Origin: Cheiracanthium punctorium
Lineage: Eukaryota > Arthropoda > Arachnida > Araneae > Cheiracanthiidae
NCBI GenBank assembly: GCA_038373885.1
Contig: JAWZYV010006179.1
Span: forward strand, 62,001 to 126,000
DNA length: 64,000 nucleotides
Direction of reading: 5' to 3'
The position numbers were made by a program, and so were the translations under genes. The first letter of the stretch is position 1. Each line of letters begins with the position of its first letter. Positions 37,501 through 47,800 of this stretch are shown piece after piece. The notes beneath the pieces are model-generated. The model saw nothing but the letters and a program-made list of their open reading frames with translations. It was not told the DNA's origin and searched no databases.

Positions 37501-40500
37501 ACAATTAGTGTAACCAAAAGAAAACAGGTACAGGCTAATTTTTAAATATTTGTACTTTTTTGAAATTGCCTGAAATTACGGCGAAAGTAACTTTACATAG
37601 TTTTCGTTTTCTAAGACATGATACGATATTGAATTAATTTTTTTTTATTGGAAGACATGCGTATTGCACAAATGCAAGGCTAATAACTATTTTCAATAAT
37701 TTTAGATCTATTGATGAAACATCCCAGTGCTTAAGGAACTTCACTAACAAATGTATGACTCCAGTACAAAGAGAAGTTTTAGAGCTTGTAACAGAGGGAT
37801 CTCAGGCCACAGTCAACGATTTCTGTTCACAAGGTTCTGAGCTTAGAGCAAGTAAGCGGTTTTATTATTATTGTATAAAAAATGCATACAGCTAACGAAA
37901 CAATTTGAATAACTAACTAGTTATTTCTTCATTCTAAATTAAAGCGGAAAATAATTTTTAGACATTTTTTGTTTCAAATCACGAAACCAAACTGTTTAAA
38001 ATTCTCTATTATTTTTATGTATCATTAATATTTTCTAAAATAACTTTGTACTACACTCGTTTTTGAAAGTTCAGCATTCATAAATTTAAAATTATACCTC
38101 ATATATGAATTTTATTTTTCAAGGATAAAACAATAAGAAAGTAACATTTATGGATTTTCACAACTTTACTAAGCGAGGAAATTTCTTGTCACCAGAATAA
38201 AGATATAAAAATGCAGCTTTAGTTTGTACGAGAAGTGAATTTTTAGCTTTTCCTTATTAATATTATTGTATGAAGCTATTGCGTTTTACATAATTCAGTA
38301 ATTATTGCGCTATATAAAGAATTTAGTTTACAATTAATGACAAATGAACGTATAGCAGCTCAAAAATTTCCAGTTTTGATAACATCACCAGCAGCCAGCT
38401 AAACTTTCGAAGTGAGAATTATTAAATTTGAAACAGTCATATTACCTAGACAGAAACAGACAACGCTATTGAATAGAAATATATTTTATTTTACTGTTAT
38501 ATGTTCAAAATATCTTTATATATTGTCAGCAATAACACAGAAACTAGCGATAAATAGGTAGCACATTTTTTATCTCGTTATAATCAAATTTAATGAATTT
38601 TGAGTGTTATGAAGTATGAAGAACTAATTAAATGTATTCAATAAAAGCGGGGAATACATGTAAATGGATCTTTATAAAATATTCATCTATAATCCCGTAT
38701 TAAGTCAAACATAAAATCTCAAATGAGACTTATTCATACTAGTAATAAATTTACGTGCAAAGTAATTAGTAACTATCCAACTTTCATAGGTATTCATAAG
38801 TATATGTGTAGAGATAAAATATTAATACTTTTGTAAAGAATGGATAATTTAGATTTGCAATTTATGACGATTTTTAATATCTGTTCACAGTTATTCATGC
38901 ATTTGTTGATAGTTTTAAAATTAGTAGACGTTGAACTACTTTTCTAGTGTGCACAATTTACATTTAATAAATTACTCGATTCATATAAAACATTTATTCA
39001 TTTTGCAATTAGCTATTCCTCTATCTGAGATAAATTAAACTATTATTGTTAAAGAACCTTATTCATGGAAAATGAAGTGTATAATATACATTGTGAATCA
39101 ATAGCCAGGTTTTTTTAAAGGAACAAATAAAATTTAATGAGTCTACAACATGGATTTAGAAATTAATGTTAAAACTTCTGTAAAAGACCTTTACATTTTG
39201 AAGCGTGAGATAACGGTATTTATTCAATAATCTAGATATCAAATTAAATGTATTACTTGTTTTTATTTTAAGTTAGTTCAAAATCATTGTATGCAGCATT
39301 TATTCCTTAGTACAAGATAAAAGAAAAGCTGTCAAATAAATATTGCTTTTAAGGGAAATAATTAAAAATAAATATTTTTGTGACTTCAGGTACAGATAGG
39401 TAGTCGATAAGATGTTAATCATATTTCATGGAAAATGTCTATGTCTCTATAGCATTTTTTTAAATAAAACTTTTCTATAATTAGATACACCAAAACTTAA
39501 ATAAAATTTTAATAGCCAAATCAATCAGTTTCAACGTTGTAAAAATTAATATTGATGTTAATAAAACTACATTTCGTACTTCTTTGAGTTGTTTTTACAA
39601 ACTATTTCAGTACTGTTTTATTTTTAATATTTGTACTGTGCATAGTTCATATTTTCTAGTTAAGTGAGATATTGTAAATTACAAGAGTAATTAAAAGTTT
39701 CTTTAGGTAGTTAAGAGAAGAACTCAATTATGATGAGGGTACTAATTGACCAATTCTACTACACAAATACACTTAAATTCAAGTGAAATAACTTTCATAA
39801 ACATAATAAACTTTAATTGATCATCATAATATATTTTCTTAGAATTCTTGAAACATGCCCGTTGCTTGGGAGAAGTTCATGCCGACGACACTATGAGAGA
39901 TTGTATGGTGGACATGCAAGTTGCAGTGGAAGCTGTCACCACTGTTAAGTTCGACAAGAGAGTTGGAACATTGTGCTGGTAATTTTTTATATCCTTTGTT
40001 TTATTTATTTTTTATTTGCGTGTTGAAATTGCATTTTAAGTTATACCGATGGATTTTTAATATATATTTATGATCATATACATGAATATATTACATATCG
40101 GTTAATCTGTCCTATCTTCTAAATAGTATTATTAGGTTGAGGCATCAATTAAAATTAAATTAGAACTTTTTAATTAAGTGATCGTAATATCGATTGGGAA
40201 GTACAAAGGGATACAGAAAAATCCAGCGTCCAGAGCATTGATGATACTGTATTGATATTAAAGTTTTTTATTTTAATAGAAATAATTATATATTAATTTA
40301 ATAATTGCATTGCTGGGCCAGTGATGTAACAGGTAAACATTCGTTTATCTATCTTGCAGGTTCGAAAAAATAATGTGATTTTGGAGCATGGATACAAATA
40401 AACTAATTGCTTCAGGAGCTTGAAGATTTATTGGTTATTCTTTCAAAATCTGCACTGAAAAAGTATGTTCTGTTGATTCAACAAAATTTTTGTTGGTCCT

Positions 40501-43500
40501 ATTTCAAAGAAATATTTCTGTTGAATCAACAGAATGTTTGTTAATTCAACAAAATATTTGTGGAAAACCAACAAAATTATTTGGTTGAAATAATTCAACA
40601 AAATTTGTTGGAGTTAGCAAAATTTTGTTGAATTCAACAAAACATTTTCTTCCGTGAGTATTTTACATTGTAATAATCCACAAATCTCTATAAGCTACGC
40701 ATTTTTTTTTGTCTTCTTAAATATCGAAAAGTTTGCAAAATATACCACAACTTGAAAAATGCTGTTGTCTAATTCCATGCTTAATAATTTTCCTGGAATT
40801 TTCATTAAAGGTGAAATTTTCCCGTTCATTTCGGTAGTTCATATTATGAACAATATTCTTAATTTTTTAAAGTCTCTGGGGAAATTACTTTATTGTAATT
40901 TGTGCATGAGGACTCTGAAGTGTGTTTTGTTTCATCGTACTACAACCTTAAGTATAAATGTGTGATAAAATGCAGGAAGATCTCCAAGAAAAAATTAGTT
41001 ATTTGAGAGGTAAATATGCAAAACGGGTGCCGAAACAAAAAGTACGGTGGGCCTACATGGTTGGAAATAACAAGCAGTAACATTCTTGAATACCAGGCAT
41101 GCCAAAGATAGAAAAAGAAATATTAAAGCTTGTGGACTATAGCTGGCACTGAATTTGCTTGACGACATAAGAAATACTGCAAGTTTACAGATATGCTTTA
41201 AGCGGGGCTATAATTCGAAGGCCAAAAGTGGATTCCCTGGGAACCCTGCTAAGAGGGGAGCGAATATCAAATTTTGTTTATAGGAAAAGGGAGTCTTAAT
41301 TAAGTTTTTCCCCGTTGTGACATAAATTTTAGTTGTGATACTGACTTCAGAACTGCGAAAGGCTAAGCCAGATTTCAACACCACCATCTTACTATTTTGG
41401 CGATAAATTACTGTTCCTTACCGATTAAATTTCAGTGATCTATATAACGCACAAGTACTGAAATTATTTAATGCCAAACCGGTTTACTATACTGTAAATT
41501 GTGGGCTGTTTTTTAGAAGAAATAGACGCAGAGATGATCTGAGACTTAGAAGTATCGTATCAGTTACAGAAAGCTAATATATAAAAACAAACAACAAAAA
41601 AAATCAAGAGAAAAAATGTGATAAATGTGAGAATGAAAAAAAAAGTTATAATTTAGAATGGGAAATTGAATGAACAATTAATTAAAATTATCTGATGAAT
41701 TTCGTCACAAAGCTATCCATTAATTTTTTAGTTTATAAATCAACTAAAAAATTAATCGATATCACCAAGTGCTTTTCTACATACTGTTAGAAGTTCACCA
41801 TTATTAATGCTTTTTAAAAACTTTCAAATATGTAACTTATCGTGAATTCTTAATTTTCTCTCTATTTTTTTTTAAATCCATGCATGCGAAGTAAACAGTA
41901 TGATTAATTATTAGCTTATTATATATTACCAGATAGAATTTATTTTTTTCTCTTCTAACGCCAGTAGACATTATTCAGGTTTAAGATTAATGATGAATTG
42001 GCTGGGAAAGTAGATTATGTTTGAATTATGTGATTTATCTTATTGATGGCTTCCCAGTAATCTGGAAGAGACTTACGGAATGAATTCCTAACTTTTGCAG
42101 AAAAGTACAGTATTTTAATATATAGGTCATATTTATGGTTTGAGAAATAAGGGCTCAAAGGAAAACGAAAAATAAACATCTTATATGTGTAAAGCTCAAC
42201 AAATTGAAAAAACACAATTAACTTTACTAATTGATAAAATTTTGAAATACTGATTGTGGGAAAAAAGTTTTCAGAAATCAGTTGCTGCAGATTTTGGATA
42301 GTAAAATTTTGCTTTAAACTCTTCAGTGACAAAAAAATATGTATCTTTTCTCCATTTTACAGAAACAAAAACACACTATGTTTATATTTTTATGTTTTCT
42401 TTTCAAAGAGTAATAGAATATCAAATATTTTTAATGATCTTTTTCCATGAAATTGCCAACAATCCGTCTTAGCCTTCACTGTTAGCGTATAAATATATGG
42501 AATGTATATCAGTACGCATAAGATTGTAATAATCAATATGCAATTAAAAAAATTGCATAGATTCATTCTGATAATTTCATATAAAATTCATTTTTGTAGC
42601 AGCATTTTTAAGTATAAAGTCTGATTATTCCAAATTGCATTTCGGGAAGTCTTAAAAATGATAAATTTATTTATTTCTATTCTTTAACTTTGTTTTTGTG
42701 AGTCTGAAATAAGCGGCATCCAAAAGGACTTTTAAAAAAACTTGCAATGCTAATAGGGGAGTGAATATTAAGCAGATTATTTGTCTATAAGTATGATTTT
42801 AATTGACAGTTTGCAAAAAACTTCATTTCTCAAGCTCCTGAAAATAAATTGATATTGAATTTTTACTGCTACAAAATGATTCAACGAAAACAAATTTAAT
42901 ACACGTCATTGATGATAATAATATGACGTAACTTGTATTTTATTTTTTAAATTAATTATTTGCTACTAAAGTTTTGGCGTATTTAGAATTTTAACCCTTG
43001 CAGTGAAAAAAATTTACCCAAACGGCGAGTTTTAATATTTCCTTAAATTGCCAGTTAATTTTCCCATAACGGTAATTTTGTAAGATAGTACGTTCTTCGC
43101 AAAGTAACACATGTCTCTTTTACGATGTTGACAAAATTTCTACTTTTATTTTTATTTAAACATACACCTCGTCACATTTTACACCGCGAAATACACTGTT
43201 AGATAAACGGCCGAACTTTTCATTTTAACCTTAAAAGACATAGCAGAAGCTATTTAATAGTTGCAGCATTAGAAGGTTCATCTCCATTCTTTCAATTGCA
43301 CGCTAGTTTATGCTAATAGAATAGAATGTGATAAAATGACACGCTCTCTCTTTTGCAAGGTTGTTTCGTGTTTATTTCAACAAGATCAATGAATATCTTG
43401 CACTAAATCTAGAAGCTAAGAAAAAGATTCCAAAAATTGATATTAAAATTCATGCAAAAATTAGTTTCACCAAATTTTTCATAATAGTTTTCCGGATGTT

Positions 43501-44494
43501 ATATTTTGGCTGCTTGATTGTGTGCAGAATCTTCATCCATCATAGATACATTGCGTTTTTGGGACATAAACAACAAGCCTTTATTCAGTTTTAGTACGTT
43601 AAACAATAGTTAACAATACGGTTAATAATACGTGAAGAAGGATGTCTTTGAAAGAATAAAAATGCAAATGGAATACTGCTATGATTCAATATCTGCTGAA
43701 CACTCTTCAATAGTTTTAATCAAAAGTTCAGTTACTTTTCTAGCACACCCTGTATCATGACGGTTCTGTTCCCTGTTCAAAAGAATGCTTAGCGTAAGAG
43801 AGTCATATTCACACAAGCTTGCTGAGTTTGGTAGTTTGAAGTGCACTATTAAAAAATTGGTGCAACATTTCACCAAAATATGGTGCTAGAAAAGCAGTCT
43901 TCATAAGATGGGCGAGATCTTCTTCCAACATTTGGTGCTCCACCAAAGTGTAGTTAAACTTCAGCACCAAATATTGAAAGAAGTTTTACTTGAAAAATTG
44001 CCTCCATAAGATGATGAAACTTTGTTTTAACAATATGTGCTCAGGTTTAACCACACTTTGGAGGAGCACCAAATGTTGGAACAAGGTTTCACCATCTTAC
44101 GGAGGCAACTTTTCAAGTGCCATGTTTTGGTGAAATGTTGCACAAAATTTTTAATAGTGTACCTTTTCAAATGTTTTGACCAATTAAAGGGTTAGTGAAA
44201 AATCTAATTTAATTATGTTGATCTAACTGTTTTATTTCCATCAACAGTGGATTCCGACGATTCTTGGAATGCGGTGAAAAGCTCACTGAACAAAAGTGCG
44301 GACGTGAAGCTGTTGAAATGGGCAGAACCATCTCAGAGCTTGCCGTCACTGAACTCCCCAACGTGGTCTGCAATTCTTTCGATCCAACCAGCTCCCAGTG
44401 CCAAGCTTTGCTTCCAGCTAAAGGAGCAACTCCAAAGGGTACTCAGTCAAGCTCTCAACTCGCACGTCTCCTGGCTACTGCTCTTGGAAACTAA
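22536..44494 (+). CDS. Secreted 14-cysteine protein with four C-x(n)-C-x23-C modules, five coding exons
   Basis: Join 22536-22575, 30347-30470, 37706-37851, 39843-39978, 44248-44494. All junctions are GT-AG and keep frame, giving 230 residues and a TAA stop. Residues 1-19 are a signal peptide with a hydrophobic core and cleavage likely after Ala-Ser-Ala19. The mature protein has Cys at 22, 30, 54, 63, 71, 95, 111, 124, 148, 149, 157, 166, 190 and 200, so up to seven disulfides. There is one N-glycosylation sequon (Asn66-Phe-Thr) and no membrane segment. Cys spacing repeats four times as C-x(7,7,12,8)-C-x23-C. The C-terminal 30 residues are Ser/Thr/Ala/Leu-rich and lie outside the modules. It should be an extracellular, helix-rich, disulfide-bonded protein. 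I recall similar unnamed secreted proteins in arachnids, and the layout also recalls the DUF19/T20D4.11-type and 27-kDa haemolymph glycoprotein (DUF1397) families. I could not test either, so no function is assigned. The exon structure is near certain; the family is not. Confidence 0.88.
22576..30346 (+). other. Intron 1 (phase 1, 7.8 kb)
   Basis: AT-rich. It contains one TSD-flanked SINE (24788-25071) and nothing else I can name. A 125-codon antisense open frame (23202-23579) shows no recognisable motif. A somewhat GC-richer block at about 27,120-28,050 is also unassigned. Confidence 0.8.
24788..25071 (+). mobile_element. tRNA-derived SINE with 12-bp TSDs
   Basis: The head looks like a tRNA: A box TGGCATAATGG at 24797-24807 and B box GTACAAATCCC at about 24,833-24,843, spaced as in a pol III promoter. 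Target-site duplications AACTCATGTTTT flank it (24775-24786 and 25072-25083). Downstream of the head is CTCAGCCTTTCATCCC followed by GTCGATAAAATGA, a segment I recall from mollusc and cephalopod SINEs. The 3' body is GC-rich with a GTCCCCGTAGAGGGGC hairpin. It lies in intron 1, same strand as the gene. Confidence 0.85.
30347..30470 (+). CDS. Coding exon 2 of the 14-Cys gene (module 1)
   Basis: The acceptor TTTTTCGCCAG follows a T-rich tract and the donor is GCGA|GTAAGT. It encodes residues 14-55: the end of the signal peptide (Ala-Ser-Ala then Gln20) and module 1 with Cys22, Cys30 and Cys54. Entry is phase 1 and exit is phase 2, and the intron splits the codon just after Cys54. Confidence 0.9.
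30970..31310 (+). pseudogene. DDE transposase pseudogene (catalytic-domain fragment)
   Basis: Translation with frameshifts gives [17 protein letters not shown], a stop, then [20 protein letters not shown], and after a shift [16 protein letters not shown] and VITLNYS. The end reads like a degraded [16 protein letters not shown] motif (DNA about 31,255-31,305), which in mariner/Tc3-like DDE transposases precedes the third catalytic residue. Several stops and frameshifts make it dead. The GGGTGTTTCACGAAG stretch at about 30,674 may be the element's left terminus. Confidence 0.65.
31703..32099 (+). mobile_element. GC-rich retroposon (SINE-like) with 12-bp TSDs
   Basis: The 397-bp unit is flanked by perfect direct repeats AGAACTTGATTT (31691-31702 and 32100-32111), the signature of target-primed insertion. 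It is much more GC-rich than the intron around it. A GGTTCGACTAC motif at about 31,805 resembles a pol III B box, and TGGCCAGTGCTTGG at about 31,773 resembles an A box, so a tRNA-derived SINE is plausible. It ends in a short CAA-rich tail. A 112-codon open frame within it has no recognisable domain and I do not call it a gene. Confidence 0.65.
32500..32580. repeat. Diverged fragment of the 35.1-kb long-TIR family
   Basis: The stretch around TAAAATGTACCTCATACAT, followed by GAATTAG and CAGAAAATTT, aligns with 35,300-35,375 with scattered differences. It appears to be an older copy of the arm plus adjoining unique region. Confidence 0.5.
32737..33620 (+). mobile_element. Decayed, internally deleted Tc1-like element
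   Basis: A 23-bp inverted repeat with one mismatch bounds the unit (32743-32765 and 33595-33617; core TTATGACCACCTAC). A TA precedes the left end at 32735-32736; the right outer terminus is blurred, so that edge is approximate. At about 0.9 kb it is shorter than a full Tc1 element, and its second half is missing most of the catalytic domain. It is unrelated in TIR sequence to the intact element at 48.8 kb. Confidence 0.8.
32878..33590 (+). pseudogene. Tc1-like transposase pseudogene
   Basis: The first segment reads a helix-turn-helix N-terminus ([20 protein letters not shown], then [14 protein letters not shown]) up to a stop at 33085-33087. A frameshift leads to [20 protein letters not shown], and another to [20 protein letters not shown], the segment that precedes the first catalytic Asp in Tc1 proteins. 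A further shift gives the first catalytic region (SDESRF-like, degraded). The sequence then jumps to a C-terminus reading [18 protein letters not shown], so the second Asp and the Glu are deleted. It is non-functional. Confidence 0.8.
33957..33990 (+). repeat. (TTTC)n and poly(T) tract in intron 2
   Basis: Five TTTC units then a T run and AATAAAA. It may be the A-tail of an antisense retroposon, but no body is recognisable. Confidence 0.7.
34379..34543 (+). pseudogene. Mariner transposase N-terminal fragment, left arm
   Basis: Starts with ATG and reads [20 protein letters not shown], the N-terminal helix-turn-helix of mariner transposases, then [13 protein letters not shown]. It runs into a stop at 34541-34543 close to the palindrome junction. 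Only about 54 residues remain, with no catalytic residues. It mirrors the antisense copy in the other arm. Confidence 0.8.
34550..34901 (-). pseudogene. Mariner transposase N-terminal fragment, right arm
   Basis: On the minus strand from 34901 it reads [20 protein letters not shown], then [20 protein letters not shown], both hallmark mariner DNA-binding segments. A frameshift near 34,668 leads to [20 protein letters not shown], the second helix-turn-helix, before the sequence breaks into the inverted copy near 34,550. The catalytic domain is absent. It keeps about 115 residues' worth, more than the left arm. Confidence 0.8.
35106..35814. mobile_element. Non-autonomous long-TIR element (GGGTG...CACCC ends)
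   Basis: The left end (TAGGGTGCCCCAAAAATGTG) and the inverted right end (TACAGGGTGTTCCAAAAAGG) share a TIR that continues inward with mismatches for roughly 215 bp; for example GTAAAATGTGCCTCATACAC near 35,301 recurs inverted near 35,611. About 290 bp of unique DNA lies between the arms. There is no transposase ORF. It starts only 12 bp after the mariner palindrome. Confidence 0.75.
37706..37851 (+). CDS. Coding exon 3 of the 14-Cys gene (module 2)
   Basis: The acceptor is TAATTTTAG and the donor is GCAA|GTAAGC. It encodes residues 55-104: module 2 with Cys63, Cys71 and Cys95, the only N-glycosylation sequon (Asn66), and the segment Met-Thr-Pro-Val-Gln-Arg after Cys71. Entry is phase 2 and exit is phase 1. 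Confidence 0.9.
37852..39842 (+). other. Intron 3 (phase 1, 2.0 kb)
   Basis: AT-rich sequence. I see no coding segment, TIR, SINE or tandem repeat in it. Confidence 0.8.
39843..39978 (+). CDS. Coding exon 4 of the 14-Cys gene (module 3)
   Basis: The acceptor is TTTTCTTAG and the donor is TGCTG|GTAATT. It encodes residues 104-149: a Lys-His-Ala-Arg-Cys motif at 107-111, then Cys124 and Cys148, with Cys149 completed by the next exon. Entry is phase 1 and exit is phase 2, the same as exon 2, and again the intron splits the codon just after the third Cys of the module. Confidence 0.9.
40453..40656. mobile_element. MITE of repeated CAACAAAATTTTGTTG-type palindromes (intron 4)
   Basis: Termini CACTGAAAAAGTATGTTCTG and, inverted, CACGGAAGAAAATGTTTTG are matching TIRs. 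The inside of this 204-bp unit is a series of short palindromes around TTCAACAAAATTTGTTG. No TSD is evident. Confidence 0.7.
43841..44162. mobile_element. Palindromic MITE next to exon 5 (intron 4)
   Basis: Starts GTGCACTATTAAAAAATTGG and ends with its inverted near-match (TTTTTAATAGTGTAC). The arms continue inward (GTGCAACATTTCACCAAAA on the left pairs with TTTTGGTGAAATGTTGCAC on the right), so most of the 322 bp is self-complementary. It ends 85 bp before the exon 5 acceptor. Confidence 0.8.
44248..44494 (+). CDS. Coding exon 5 of the 14-Cys gene (module 4 and C-terminal tail)
   Basis: The acceptor TCCATCAACAG enters in phase 2. It encodes residues 149-230: module 4 (Cys157, Cys166, Cys190), an extra Cys200 and a low-complexity tail ending Leu-Gly-Asn before TAA. 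An ATG-started frame overlaps the same bases from 44247, but it lacks the Cys spacing and does not join exon 4, so it is a shadow. Confidence 0.9.
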
Positions 44495-44813
44495 GAACTG
44501 ATTGATAAAAAAAAATTGGCATGCGCCATTTTGGTGTGAACTGTGAAATGCATGTTTCCGCTTTGTGTGTACATCATTATTATCTCCAGAAAATGTTAAG
44601 AAAGTGGTATGATATCTACGTAGACATTTGGTAAACATGTTGCGCCGTAAATGCTATGTTTGTATTCCGTTATGGAATAGATATATAGCAGTGAAATGTA
44701 GCCTCCAGTTGGCTACCGATTTGTAACTAAAAATTTCCTGCAACGTACTCTGAATATTAATACAAAGTGGGTGGCAGGTTAAATATTATTTAAAATCTAG
44801 GTATTATAATAAA
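44495..44813 (+). other. Probable 3' UTR with AATAAA polyadenylation signal
   Basis: Follows the TAA stop of exon 5. The first canonical AATAAA downstream is at 44808-44813, giving a 3' UTR of about 330 nt. An AATACA variant near 44758 could give a shorter one. No other coding potential is seen here. Confidence 0.5.
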
Positions 44814-47800
44814 CGAAACAATACCATGGCAATATTATTAACACCTTTTAAATTAATACATTTTAATGTGACATTTCCTTAAATCAATTGCATATAAAAA
44901 AATACACATTTGCGTAGTGTATTAGGAGTTAGAAAAATATAGCTTCGGCAAAATAACTTTAAACTTAGAAAATACTTCTTTTTTTCAAAGTAACGTCCTC
45001 TACTATTGAAAGTAATTTATAATTTTTATGACACATGAAAAAGCGTATCATTTTAGGCAAAATTTTATTTTGGAATTTGCTGTTCTAAATCTAGTTCTTG
45101 AATGAAATCTAAACATACAAACGTTGTCTCAATATATCCAAATACTGATATTGATAGTTTACAAATTTTTATTCTTCATTCATGATATCATACAAAATTC
45201 TCATATTTTATGAATAATATCTATATTCTTAAAATGATATGAATAGAAATATCAGGGACATTTTTAAGTAAACATAAAAGCAAAATTTGACAAATAAATG
45301 CTACGTAGAAAATGCTAGTTTAGAGCTGTTATGAACCCCACTCCCTTTGCAAATATTAATTTTTCATGTTGCCACTTTTAGACCTATGCACCAAAAACCT
45401 TGGATTCAAGGTTTTTAAAGTGAGATTTTGGTTGCGTAGATTATTTATTTATTTATTTATTTTCAAAATATGCTTGTACATTTTCAGTATGACGATGATG
45501 TTTACATAAAGTGGAAATAGCGTCGTTTTGTAACTGTAAAAAAAAATAAATAAATAAAAAACGTAAACAAGAACCATTCCTGCTGAAAGTAGAAATCTAC
45601 TTCTTTCAGTATCTTTTACCAAATATTAAACTACATTCAAATGTGTTTGACAAACTATATTAATGATAACTAAATAACTAAAATGAAAAAGTGAATTTAC
45701 GAAGCTCTTATACTTGTAAAGAAAAAAAAATATATAAAAAAATTAAAAAAGCAAAAAAAATTAAAAAATTAAAATAAAACAAAATAAAAAAATTAAAAAA
45801 GAAAATTGTTGCATTGAAGTAAAATATTTTTCAATATTACTAATTATCCAGTCGTTTTCATAATTGACTGTGCAACGTATCAACTTACAAGCGTTTCAAA
45901 ATACTGTGGCTGGTGTACTTACTTATTGAACCACATCTTCATTCAAATAGCAAATATAAAAAGAAAGCTTTTGAAAATATTTGTTTTGCAAACCGCATTC
46001 ATTTTGGTGAATGGTATGCAATACGAATCAAGCAAAAGAGAGTTGAAAATGAATGTATTTGTTTATATCATAATGATTGCAAAACAAAGCAATACACATT
46101 GCATTATCAAAAGCAATTTAGGCTTGCTGATTTATTTTACTTATTCGGAATATTCGGAATTACTTATTGAAAATTAATAAAAGTTTCCAAATGCATGAAA
46201 TTCAAATGAGGAATTAAAGTACAGTACTCTAAAAGTATCTGACTGATAAGAAACATCATATATAAATGCTAATTCAATGTGTCTCCTAAGATTCAATTCA
46301 TCCACTTTCCTTACTTCTAAAAACTGTACGGAGAATTCCATTTCAACATGATTGGTTTTATGCAAATCGAACCTTTTCTTGTCTCAGTAAGATCGTTTAT
46401 AGAACTTTTTAGGCTTTATTTAACAATGAAACATGTCTGACCTTTTCAGATCTTGCGCACAAATTATTAATTTTCCAGCAGTTTCAACATCCTAAGACTT
46501 TTCTATAGTCCGCAAAATAATATTCTAACATGAATATTTAACATCCTTTGTGTTTCTGCAGATGTTATCGTGTATTTATTGAAAATACTTTCCGAATGTA
46601 GACAATTTTCTTTCTCCTACAGAATTTCCTGTATAGAACTGTTGCGTGTGTAAAAAATAAAATAAAATAATACAATAAAAGAATGTGTCGTTTGTTTTGT
46701 TTCACATTTATACACTCGTTGGTTTGTTAAATCTGTATTGTATTAATTCTCAGGTGCAATCAGTAAATAAATGAACTGAGGATCTCTTTCATGATTCTTA
46801 TAATGTTGCTTGTATTTGCATAGTCAATTATTCCAGTCTTGCCATATTCATAGAAATGTCTTGCCTATTATTTGTACCTCCTTGACATCGATGAAAATGT
46901 ACAAGATGCGGAAGCATCATATGGAAGCAGGTCGAACTATAATTCTAAAATTCATAATATTACAAATTTTGTCATAGCCTAAATCTTTTTGAAGCAGGAA
47001 TCTAGTTTTCCTTGTAATTTGTAGTACATTATATTATACGAGAATGTGCATATCTGCGAGATGCCAACTCACGTAACCAAATATATTGTTTATATATTGT
47101 TCAGCTTTTCCAGAAAAAAAAAATCCGTCATAAATCCTCATTATAGAGAAAAAAAAATAACTAAACTATATTTACAACTAACTTGCACCCGTTCTTCGTA
47201 CAGGAAGATACAAGTATATTTCCAACGCGCGTATTTAAAAGTATTTTATTTGATTGGAGCAGTCAAACCATTTCCCTGTCACCGATAACATTTACACCTT
47301 ACAAGTTCATCTAAACAAAAATTTAAAAAAAAATTCACTTTTCATTGTAGAATTTTGCCCCAGTTTAGTTCTCAAGGCAGCTGAGGCAGCATGCGGGTAT
47401 ATATTTACTCAAGGAGAGCTTTACATAAGGAACAAAATTCAGAAACAAGGTATGCATCGCCTTTGCCTAGGAATGTGTACAAAATTTCAAACCAATCACT
47501 CTGGTCATTTAGGAATAAACGTTGAACATATATAAACACATGCAAACATTCATCCATTTTTATTTGTATAGATTTTTACAAAACAGATAAAAACTACTGA
47601 TAGCCATTGTAGGACCACAGTGACCATGAGTGGCCTTAAACTTACAGTTACTGATCACAAATGCATCCCCTGAACTACTGTCGGCTTGTCATTAGGGAGC
47701 CAGACGGGCCTGGCCTCACACTTTACCCACCATCAATTAAAATCTGTTCCTATTGTGTAGCACAGTTCCTTTAATAATTTACCTTTACTGAAAAATATGC

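Larger units (their letters stand above)
30471..37705 (+). other. Intron 2 (phase 2, 7.2 kb), transposon cluster
   Basis: Left to right it holds a DDE transposase pseudogene, a TSD-flanked retroposon, a fragment of a long-TIR family, a decayed Tc1-like element, a head-to-head mariner palindrome and a long-TIR element. From about 35,820 to 37,705 it is plain AT-rich DNA with a short (TTA)n run near 37,140. Confidence 0.8.
39979..44247 (+). other. Intron 4 (phase 2, 4.3 kb)
   Basis: AT-rich. It contains two palindromic MITEs (40453-40656 and 43841-44162), the second ending only about 85 bp before the exon 5 acceptor. The rest is featureless; open frames such as the antisense one at 42,015-42,332 look random. 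Confidence 0.8.

Noticed and set aside
40453..40656. CRISPR-like array of short repeats
   Set aside because: Repeats are palindromic, irregularly spaced and bounded by TIRs; the window is eukaryotic.
44247..44501. Two overlapping ATG frames inside exon 5
   Set aside because: Neither joins exon 4 in frame via the AG at 44246-44247, and only the spliced frame carries the Cys pattern; these are shadows or partial reads of exon 5.
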